This document shows positions 57,476-64,000 of a DNA stretch of 64,000 bases, piece after piece. The DNA is from Vibrio gangliei (GTDB lineage Bacteria > Pseudomonadota > Gammaproteobacteria > Enterobacterales > Vibrionaceae). The number at the start of each line of letters is the position of its first letter. Within the stretch, counting starts at the first letter, position 1. The stretch is taken from assembly GCF_026001925.1 (NCBI RefSeq), contig NZ_AP021870.1:744001-808000 (forward strand), given 5' to 3'. The notes beneath the pieces were generated by a model. The model was not told the origin of the DNA. It saw nothing but the letters and a program-made list of their open reading frames with translations, and made no database searches. The translations under genes and the position numbers were made by a program.

Positions 57476-58387
57476 TTATATCAAATTATTAGGTGCTGAC
57501 ATTGACTCATCTGGTTCAATCGCAAACCATTCTGTTTCAATTTCTGCGCCGCAATGCACCACTTTCGCTAAGTTAAAACTGGGCACTTCCACTAAATACA
57601 AAGCCTCTCCAAACTCTTTCATACCCGATTGGCAAAACGACTGAATAAAACGCCCACTTTGTCCGGCGTTTAAATCGGTCGCTGGCTGCATATCAGGAAA
57701 AGTAAAAACTAAAATGGGTGTTTGTTGGTACCAATCGATATTGCAGTGGAAAATGTCTTTATGCGCCTTTTCCCAGCGCTGGCATTGGCTCACAAACTCA
57801 ATAAATGGTGATTCAACCGGGGTCGATATTGGCTGCCAATCCGCCCAGTTTTGAGTATTGCAATCATACCGTCGCTGAATTTGCGTAGCAAAAATCGTCA
57901 CCGAAACATGCCCCTTCACTTGATGCAGTAAAACTGCTTGGCAATAAGGCAAGATCAAACCATGAGAAAGCGTCATCAAGTAATATTGCGAGCTGTCATA
58001 GTGGCTGAAAGACAGCGCAAGATGGTAGTTTTCTTGTTGTTGCTGGAACTGACAATAAACAGGAAAGCTGGCTGATAGGTCAACCAATTGGCAATGACGC
58101 TCAACGGCTTGCATCGCTTCTTGTTGTGGCGATGGTAATGATATGGTTTGTAGCTTTGATGTTACCGAAATATTTTGTTGCGGGCTTGAAGTAGAGTCTA
58201 GCTTCGCGCTCTCCAAAGATGCCTCATGAGAACTGCAAGCAAATAAACTCAACATCAGCAGACCAATAACGAATAACCACTTACCTTCACGAGTAGGCCA
58301 TACACTGGTTGTCCAATGGCAGACTTTTCTCTTATAACTAGCTTCTCTTTTATACTCAGCTAGGGGCGTACTGCTATTCATCATCAC
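57476..58387 (-). CDS. Hypothetical lipoprotein with several cysteines
   Basis: 303 residues. A basic N-terminal stretch of about 35 residues precedes a hydrophobic segment and lipobox (LMLSLFACSS), so lipidation at about Cys 51 is likely. The mature part contains about nine further Cys, mostly spaced singly (RHCQLVD, VYCQFQ, YDCNTQ, SQCQRW, FHCNID), suggesting a disulfide-rich periplasmic domain, perhaps with internal duplication. I know no family. GGAGGG precedes the ATG. Confidence 0.68.
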   Translation of the reverse strand: MMMNSSTPLAEYKREASYKRKVCHWTTSVWPTREGKWLFVIGLLMLSLFACSSHEASLESAKLDSTSSPQQNISVTSKLQTISLPSPQQEAMQAVERHCQLVDLSASFPVYCQFQQQQENYHLALSFSHYDSSQYYLMTLSHGLILPYCQAVLLHQVKGHVSVTIFATQIQRRYDCNTQNWADWQPISTPVESPFIEFVSQCQRWEKAHKDIFHCNIDWYQQTPILVFTFPDMQPATDLNAGQSGRFIQSFCQSGMKEFGEALYLVEVPSFNLAKVVHCGAEIETEWFAIEPDESMSAPNNLI

Positions 58388-58534
58388 GCCCTCCTTCTAT
58401 TGTCTATGTTACAGAGCTAGTCGATGTTTCAGGCCTGCTTACGATAAACAGCTTTGTAATAAAAAAGCTCCTATTGCCAGTGCAACCAATAGAAACCTTG
58501 GTATATACCCAAAGTATAGTGTCTATTAAATCGA

Positions 58535-59449
58535 TTAACTGAGTTTCGCTTTGATTGCTCCTAGGCCAGTAAATAGCGCAACTAAAACGCCACCTGCCGC
58601 TAAGCCTAATACGCCAGTAATAACAAAAGGTAATACCGAACCCAGCATAGGGATCGCTGACACACCTTGTATCCAGCCATCCGTTATATGATGCACCATT
58701 GGTACAGTATGTTCGATAATGCCACCACCCACTAAGAACATGGCGATGGTGCCAACAATAGTCAATAGTTTCATTAATTTAGGTGCAGCAGCCACTAAAC
58801 CAGATCCAACCACATTCATGGCTCCCTCACCCTTGCTTTTACGCTGTAGATAAAACCCAAGATCATCTAACTTCACGATGCCTGCCACTAAGCCATACAC
58901 ACCACAAGTCATAATAAAAGCGATCAAGCTCACCACCACAATTTGGGTGATTTGTGGGTGACCTTGCACAATTCCAAGCGCGATAACGATGATTTCAAGC
59001 GAGAGAATAAAATCGGTACGAATCGCCCCTTTGATTTTCTTTTGTTCATACGCCATTAGATCAGCCGAGGCTTCTTCTTGTGCAGCGTTCTCAGAATGGG
59101 CATGATGCTCATGGGGTAAATATTTCTCTAATACTTTTTCTGCCCCTTCAAAACAAAGATATAAGCCACCAATCAACAGTACCGGCATGATCAACCAAGG
59201 CGCTAATGCACTCACAATTAATGCTGCTGGAACTAAAATCAATTTATTGCGAAATGACCCCTTCGCAACGCCCCACACAACCGGTATTTCACGTTCTGCT
59301 CTAACGCCAGTGACTTGCTGCGCATTCAAAGCCAAATCATCACCTAATACGCCTGCGGTTTTTTTTGCGGCGACTTTAGACATGAGAGCAACATCGTCTA
59401 ACACAGATGCAATATCATCCAAAAGCGTTAATAAACTTAAACCTGCCAT
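58535..59449 (-). CDS. yedI: DUF808 (YedI) inner-membrane protein
   Basis: 304 residues starting MAGLSLLTLLDDIASVLDDVA, the hallmark of the DUF808/YedI family, with KKTAGVLGDDLALNAQQVTG and about six membrane helices. A His-rich loop (PHEHHAHSEN) lies in the middle. Function unknown. It is divergent from nhaC across 319 nt (59450-59768) of AT-rich sequence in which I recognise no defined site. Confidence 0.9.
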   Translation of the reverse strand: MAGLSLLTLLDDIASVLDDVALMSKVAAKKTAGVLGDDLALNAQQVTGVRAEREIPVVWGVAKGSFRNKLILVPAALIVSALAPWLIMPVLLIGGLYLCFEGAEKVLEKYLPHEHHAHSENAAQEEASADLMAYEQKKIKGAIRTDFILSLEIIVIALGIVQGHPQITQIVVVSLIAFIMTCGVYGLVAGIVKLDDLGFYLQRKSKGEGAMNVVGSGLVAAAPKLMKLLTIVGTIAMFLVGGGIIEHTVPMVHHITDGWIQGVSAIPMLGSVLPFVITGVLGLAAGGVLVALFTGLGAIKAKLS

Positions 59450-59768
59450 GTGTACCCTTTATCTTTTGATTTTCAATCTTCACTTTAGCACTGAAACCCT
59501 AACCTAGACTAGTCAAGTTATTGACTCGAATCATTTTGATAGCAATATGAAAACAATTTCTCCCACACGCAAAAACATAACAACCATAAAAGAACAAAAT
59601 TTCAGCAATTAATATTATGAAACAATTTAATGAAAGATAAAAATCACATTAAAAAGCGATATCTTCGATATATCTCACCACTTCATGTACAGTGCAGCCC
59701 TTCCAAATTTCACCCTTTTTGAACAAGCTATTTTGGCTTAACAAAAATGATAAAAATAGAGGCGCTGA

Positions 59769-61208
59769 ATGAAGCATCCGTCAACTCGTTTACCAAGCTT
59801 CCCACAAGTCATCATTGCTTTGGGTCTGTTCTTATCTCTGGCTTTTTCTTTTACTGCTAAGCTAGACCTTCCAATACAGTTGGCCCTATATATCGGCTGG
59901 TTTATTGTGATCAGTTTAGGCATTTATCTTGGGCATCAATATAAAGATCTAGAGAAAGCAGCTTTACATGGAATATCAAATGGACTCGGTGCCGTATTAA
60001 TCTTATTGGCTGTAGGCGCACTGGTTGGAACGTGGATTTCAGGCGGCATTGTACCCACCATCATTTATTACGGCTTAAAAGCCATTCATCCCTCTATTTT
60101 CTTACTGGCGACCATGATCATTTGTTCATTAACGGCGCTTGCAACTGGCACTTCTTGGGGCGCAGCCGGTACAGCTGGCATTGCTATGATGGGAATTGGT
60201 CAAGGGCTTGGTGTACCAGCACCGATTACTGCTGGTGCGGTTCTATCCGGTTGCTATTTTGGCGATAAAATGTCGCCATTATCCGATTCCGTAATCTTAG
60301 CTTCTTCGATGTCGCAAGTGGAAGTCATGGAGCACATTAAAGGCATGCTTCCCATTGCGCTCATTAGCTACATCATCACCGGAATATTATTTACAGCCTT
60401 TGGTTTTCATTACGCTGGCCAAGTCGACATGTCTCAAGTACAAGGCGTAATCCTTGCCATGGAACAACAGTTCACCATTACCCCACTATCGTTTATCCCT
60501 GTGATTGTGGTATTAGGTTTACTTGCCATGCGCATGCCCTCATTTCCTGTCATTAGCTTTGGCTCGTTACTTGGCATAATCTGGGCAGTTATGGTTCAAG
60601 ATATCGATTTCTTGACCGCATTTAATACCGCATGGGCACCGTTTAACATCAGCTCTGGGGTCGACTTTATTGATGCCATTTTGAACCGTGGTGGAATGTC
60701 ATCCATGTTAGGTTCGGTGGCGGTGATTGTCTTTGGTCTAGGCTTTGGTGGTTTATTAGATAAAGTTGGTATCTTAGAAACCGTTGCCAAGTTGTTTGAA
60801 AAGCGAATTCAGAGCGCGGGTTCTCTCGCATCGAGTACAATTGCAACGGCATTCATGGGGAACATTTTTGGCTCAGCAATGTATGTCTCACTCATCTTAA
60901 CACCGAAAATTTGTGCCAAAAATTATGACCGTCTCGGTTATCAACGTAAGAACTTATCCCGTAATGCTGAATTTGGCGGCACATTAACCTCTGGCATGGT
61001 GCCTTGGAGTGATAACGGTATCTACATGGCGAGTATTCTAGGTGTTGCAACACTATCATACGCCCCATTTATGTGGCTTAGTTTTATCTGTATTTTCGTC
61101 ACCATCTTGACTTCGTACATGGGCTGGTTTGTTGATAAATGCCAACCTCTTGAACCGGTATCAGAGTCTGAAACTATAGAATCATTACAGCCGAAAACCT
61201 CGTCATAA
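59769..61208 (+). CDS. nhaC: Na+/H+ antiporter NhaC
   Basis: 479 residues with about twelve membrane helices. NhaC-family blocks: LILLAVGALVGTWISGGIVPTIIYYGL, LATGTSWGAAGTAGIAMMGIG, GCYFGDKMSPLSDSVILAS and the late segment FGGTLTSGMVPWSDNGIYM. Exchanges sodium for protons across the inner membrane. No obvious ribosome site beyond a weak GAGG. A strong terminator follows. Confidence 0.93.
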   Translation: MKHPSTRLPSFPQVIIALGLFLSLAFSFTAKLDLPIQLALYIGWFIVISLGIYLGHQYKDLEKAALHGISNGLGAVLILLAVGALVGTWISGGIVPTIIYYGLKAIHPSIFLLATMIICSLTALATGTSWGAAGTAGIAMMGIGQGLGVPAPITAGAVLSGCYFGDKMSPLSDSVILASSMSQVEVMEHIKGMLPIALISYIITGILFTAFGFHYAGQVDMSQVQGVILAMEQQFTITPLSFIPVIVVLGLLAMRMPSFPVISFGSLLGIIWAVMVQDIDFLTAFNTAWAPFNISSGVDFIDAILNRGGMSSMLGSVAVIVFGLGFGGLLDKVGILETVAKLFEKRIQSAGSLASSTIATAFMGNIFGSAMYVSLILTPKICAKNYDRLGYQRKNLSRNAEFGGTLTSGMVPWSDNGIYMASILGVATLSYAPFMWLSFICIFVTILTSYMGWFVDKCQPLEPVSESETIESLQPKTSS

Positions 61209-61262
61209 TTTTCTAGACTTTTTGTTTTCTTTGTTTAGAGCACAAAAATGGTTTAGAACACA

Positions 61263-61298
61263 AAAATGCCGCGCAATTTAGACATTGCGCGGCATTTT
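61263..61298. terminator. Bidirectional terminator after nhaC
   Basis: AAAATGCCGCGCAAT pairs perfectly with ATTGCGCGGCATTTT (15 bp) around a 6-nt loop. It also suits the convergent small secreted gene. Confidence 0.9.
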
Positions 61299-61352
61299 CC
61301 TACCTAGTTATCCTCAACAGAGGTTAACTATAACGTATAATCACTATGTTCA

Positions 61353-61676
61353 TTATTGACGCTTATTGTTCAAGAATGCACTTTCGGTAATCGTATTTCC
61401 CTGCTGATCTTGCACGGAAATCACATAGTTAGAACCGGAACCACCTGCATTATTCAACACAAACTGACCATTTTCGTCTGTCATGCGTGAAGTTGCACCT
61501 GGACCTTGAATTTCTACTGGGTAGTTAGCCAACGGAGCACCATCCTGGGTCACCTTAACTACCGCTTGATCGCTAGCATGCGAAACATCTAGCTGAATTC
61601 CTGATGAAGTAGAAGCCATTGCAGCTGAACTTAAAACTAAAGAAGTTGCTAGTGCTGTTGTATAAATCATTTTCAT
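61353..61676 (-). CDS. Small secreted protein with an Ig-like/carboxypeptidase-regulatory-like domain
   Basis: 107 residues: signal peptide ending AAMAS (about residue 22), then a beta-sandwich-like pattern (VVKVTQDGAPLANYPVEIQG ... TDENGQFVLNNAGGSGSNYVISVQD) resembling carboxypeptidase-regulatory or transthyretin-like domains. No Cys. Function unknown. AGGAG precedes the ATG. The 315-nt region 61677-61991 upstream holds its promoter and no convincing gene. Confidence 0.72.
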   Translation of the reverse strand: MKMIYTTALATSLVLSSAAMASTSSGIQLDVSHASDQAVVKVTQDGAPLANYPVEIQGPGATSRMTDENGQFVLNNAGGSGSNYVISVQDQQGNTITESAFLNNKRQ

Positions 61677-61991
61677 AATTAGCTCCTTTTTTAAATGAAT
61701 TCGGCATTGAAATCATTTACTGAACTAATATTAACGTGACCTGTATCACATAAAAATTAGAGATTTTCGTACAACGACATCGAAATTTTTGAACAAAAAA
61801 TATTGAACTCAAATTTTGCTTATTAACCAATTGAAAATAAAAAAGAAAGGAGCTTAAGGGTTTCCAATTAAGATCAGATAGAAGAAAAACTGGGAGAAGA
61901 TTTTGACAGAATAAGAAAACAACACTAACACTTCGCTGACCAAGATCAGCGAAATGCTCGCCATACAAAGAAAAAATCATACGCTTTCCGG

Positions 61992-62519
61992 TTATTTCCA
62001 AATACGTGGAAAAACATTTTCATGAGAGGGAGATACTCTATGCCAAATCGCCATAATGATATGCCCCACAATCGCAGCAAATAAGAGCCAAGCCAGAGTG
62101 CTATGGAGTAAATTACCAGGTTCAATCATCCAAGCCACTTTATCACTATGGCCTGCCATTAGAGGGATACCAAATGGTTCAAACGCACGGCCAGAACCAT
62201 ACTGACGCAGTAAAGCAAGCAATGGAACAATGACCATCAGCCCATACAAAGCAATATGTCCGAGTTTTGCAGCCACACTGACCACTTTGGGACGATTTGA
62301 TAGATTCATAAAAGCCCAAAGCATACGAATGACCGCTAAAGTGAACAATATCAACCCTAATGGCTTATGTGTTGGCCAGAAAAAATCTTCTATTGGTGTA
62401 TCTGGTAGTAAGAAGTGAGCAACTGCTGTGAGTGATTGCCAAATGAAAAGTAGCGCCATGACCCAATGAATAATTCGCGTGATATTGCCATACTTTTGTG
62501 TGTTGTCTTTTGCTCCCAT
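61992..62519 (-). CDS. Cytochrome b561
   Basis: 175 residues with four membrane helices and the heme-ligand His residues expected for the family (ITRIIHWVMALLF, THKPLGLILF, LLHSTLAWLLF, GHIIMAIWHRV). Transfers electrons between the quinone pool and a periplasmic partner, in E. coli CybB probably protecting against superoxide. Monocistronic. Confidence 0.9.
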   Translation of the reverse strand: MGAKDNTQKYGNITRIIHWVMALLFIWQSLTAVAHFLLPDTPIEDFFWPTHKPLGLILFTLAVIRMLWAFMNLSNRPKVVSVAAKLGHIALYGLMVIVPLLALLRQYGSGRAFEPFGIPLMAGHSDKVAWMIEPGNLLHSTLAWLLFAAIVGHIIMAIWHRVSPSHENVFPRIWK

Positions 62520-62642
62520 CTTATGCTTCCTTATCGACTAAATGTGATACCTAGCGATAATCAAAGCATAAATTCATTGACAGAAATAGACCTTTATCTC
62601 TCATTTATCAGATTTCATTTCTTATTTATAGCAAGATGCAAA

Positions 62643-62670
62643 AAGCCCGAAACTTCTTAGCTTCGGGCTT
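62643..62670 (-). terminator. Terminator downstream of the dmsC remnant
   Basis: AAGCCCGAA pairs with TTCGGGCTT around a 10-nt loop with a T-run on the minus strand. Confidence 0.82.
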
Positions 62671-62695
62671 TAGTCTAAGTATCAGGTTTAATGAA

Positions 62696-63082
62696 TTAGA
62701 TTAAACCAAATGTAAAGTGCATGCCGTAGAATACGCCGCGACCAAAGATTTCTGCTGCAATTAAAGCAACCAGGGCCAGTAAGCTGTAGAAACGAACTTT
62801 GTTATTATCTTGGTGCGCCGATACTGACCACAATACCGCCGCAATCAACATCAACACACATTGCGTCATGATCATGCTTGAGTACTCAGTTAATACCGTT
62901 GTTCCTTGGTGGATTGATGTCACAACAGTTGAAAAATCCAACACACGCGCAATCATCACAACAAAGTGAATCGCAATCAGCAAAATCCCCAAACCCGCCA
63001 TGATTTTGTTTGATTTTACTGAGCGCACATCAAACGCATTCAACAACACATAGCCAAACAACAAACCGGCGGTGATCACGGT
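62696..63082 (-). pseudogene. dmsC: DmsC-like DMSO reductase membrane anchor, C-terminal remnant
   Basis: About 128 residues with four membrane helices and the ending AEIFGRGVFYGMHFTFGLI, resembling the C-terminal half of DmsC (about 280 residues), which anchors DMSO reductase and oxidises menaquinol. The 5' half is missing: upstream of about 63082 the frame meets a stop within 25 codons and the other strand becomes napF-like. GTG 63079 is only a fortuitous start. Family assignment is by pattern and is moderately sure. Confidence 0.68.
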
Positions 63083-63427
63083 GAATGTGAAAAGGCGTGC
63101 CCTGAATCAGTGATTCGAATGGAAAATGGCTATCCGACGTTAGATCTCGAATATTCTCATTGCAGCTTGTGTGGCGAGTGCCAAAGCGTGTGCCCAACAC
63201 TAGCGCTGTCTGGCACACAAAAAGACATTGGATTACGCGCGAACATCGCCGAAACGTGCATTAACGCCTATGGATATTGCGACTCTTGCGCCCAATCTTG
63301 TCCAACCCAAGCCCTTACTTGGCTCGACGATAAACATCCTCAAATAAATACCGACTTATGCACTGGCTGCGGTCAATGTAAATCCGACTGTTACTTAGGT
63401 GCGATTTACCTGCAAATGAAGCAATAA
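63080..63427 (+). pseudogene. napF: NapF-type ferredoxin, 5'-truncated remnant
   Basis: About 115 residues with Fe-S motifs of NapF: a broken first cluster (GECEKACPESVI, lacking its first two Cys), a second (CSLCGECQSVCP), a third part (CINAYGYCDSCAQSCP) and a last cluster (CTGCGQCKSDC). NapF is normally about 165 residues and supports periplasmic reductase maturation; its first 45-50 residues are gone. The remnant is open upstream but the sequence there belongs to the dmsC-like fragment on the other strand. GTG 63110 could start a shorter protein, but loss of function is likely. Confidence 0.8.
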
Positions 63428-63429
63428 AA

Positions 63430-63455
63430 AACCGCCATTCAAGACAATGGCGGTT
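63430..63455. terminator. Bidirectional terminator between the napF remnant and the yiaD-like gene
   Basis: AACCGCCATT pairs perfectly with AATGGCGGTT around a 6-nt loop, with A-run upstream and T-rich sequence downstream. Confidence 0.82.
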
Positions 63456-63482
63456 ATCATAAGCTCTAAATTCTAAGTTCAA

Positions 63483-64000
63483 TTACATTGGCGTCAGCAA
63501 AATTTGTACTCGGCGGTTTTGTGCACGCCCTTCTGCGGTTGAGTTAGAAGCAATCGGATTGCTTTCCCCTTTACCAATCGTAGTGATACGACTTGATTTT
63601 ACTTTGTTATTGATCAGAAAGGTCGACACTTCACCAGCGCGCACTTGTGATAAGCGTAAGTTGTATGAATCTGAGCCTGAACTGTCAGTGAAACCATAAA
63701 CAGCGATGTTGGTTTTATTGTATTCATTGACCACGGTCGCCACGTTAAATAACGCACGTTTAGCACTCGTACTCAGCTCAGTTTGGTCGACATCAAAGGT
63801 AATCGAATTGGGCATATTCAAAATGATGTTATTACCGTTTTGCGTCACACTAATACCGGTCGCTCTCAACTCTTGCTCGAGCTTTTTCGCTTGGGTATCC
63901 ATGTAATAACCAATGCCGCCGCCAACCGTTGCACCCGATGCCGCACCAATCAACGCCCCTTTACCACGGTCACTTTTACTTGAAGATGCCACACCAATTG
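63483..64000 (-). CDS. yiaD: YiaD-like OmpA-family lipoprotein, N-terminus outside the window
   Basis: About 172 C-terminal residues are visible, and the gene enters from beyond base 64000. The glycine-zipper region (DRGKGALIGAASGATVGGGIGYYMD) is followed by an OmpA domain that binds peptidoglycan (ITFDVDQTELSTSAKRAL, YGFTDSSGSDSYNLRLSQVRA, NPIASNSTAEGRAQNRRVQI). It closely tracks E. coli YiaD, an outer-membrane lipoprotein. The lipobox lies outside the window. A GTG at 63992 is not the true start. Confidence 0.9.
   Translation of the reverse strand, partial: IGVASSSKSDRGKGALIGAASGATVGGGIGYYMDTQAKKLEQELRATGISVTQNGNNIILNMPNSITFDVDQTELSTSAKRALFNVATVVNEYNKTNIAVYGFTDSSGSDSYNLRLSQVRAGEVSTFLINNKVKSSRITTIGKGESNPIASNSTAEGRAQNRRVQILLTPM

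Noticed and set aside
59640..59690. GATATC-type palindromes before nhaC as an operator
   Set aside because: Short, AT-rich and imperfect; no known factor matches, and such words are expected by chance here.
61717..62001. 94-codon open frame on the minus strand between cytochrome b561 and the small secreted gene
   Set aside because: No family resemblance, poor start context and composition of intergenic DNA; treated as promoter region.

Overview
The window looks like a chromosomal segment of a Vibrio-type gammaproteobacterium. The evidence is the thrS-infC-rpmI-rplT block, the long 367-residue PurC, DUF3581 and DUF3820 proteins, an OmpU/OmpC-like porin, the low-to-mid-forties GC content, and classical CRP, LexA, PurR, Fur, CueR and GalR sites. 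I saw no tRNA, rRNA, CRISPR array or prophage. The species cannot be fixed from the sequence.

Layout. 1-4.8 kb: 5' end of macB, macA, then a dctPQM TRAP transporter. 4.8-8.1 kb (minus): translation block rplT, rpmI, infC (AUU start) and thrS, whose leader carries a hairpin that copies a tRNA-Thr anticodon arm. 8.6-19.1 kb: housekeeping and hypothetical genes, including a DUF3581 protein, a porin under a perfect CRP site, YdiJ-type D-2-hydroxyglutarate dehydrogenase, a DUF2786 protein, aqpZ, sulA under LexA boxes, and purC under a PurR box. 19.3-26.7 kb: a six-gene MoxR/DUF58/VWA (Bat) operon with overlapping genes.

26.9-37.7 kb is a beta-1,4-galactan utilisation locus: a GalR/GalS-like regulator, a maltoporin-like porin, GH42 beta-galactosidase, a GH53 endo-galactanase lipoprotein, an ABC importer and a divergent MalK/UgpC-type ATPase. 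The Leloir operon galETKM lies at 42.6-47.2 kb. Four GalR-like operators (before galR, the porin, the importer operon/ATPase and galE) tie these together: GH53 cuts galactan outside or in the periplasm, the porin and importer bring in oligomers, GH42 releases galactose, and GalM/K/T/E feed it to glycolysis. Between the two halves lie a degenerate IS5-family (IS903-like) insertion, pgpB, an MFS exporter and an orphan Fur-controlled siderophore-binding protein.

47.5-64 kb: cpdB, a DUF6279 lipoprotein, an M14 peptidase, a copper pair (a small Cys/His/Met-rich protein and CueP) behind a CueR-type promoter with a 19-bp spacer, MAPEG, an alkA-ogt DNA alkylation repair pair, yaeQ, two tandem glutaredoxin-like genes, a MITE-like element with 25-bp terminal inverted repeats, DUF808, nhaC, cytochrome b561, a head-to-head junction of truncated dmsC and napF remnants, and a yiaD-like OmpA lipoprotein running off the end.

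No wholly new multi-gene system stands out. The observations most worth following are the thrS anticodon mimic, the GalR circuit, the CueR-controlled small protein, the MITE and the dmsC/napF rearrangement.
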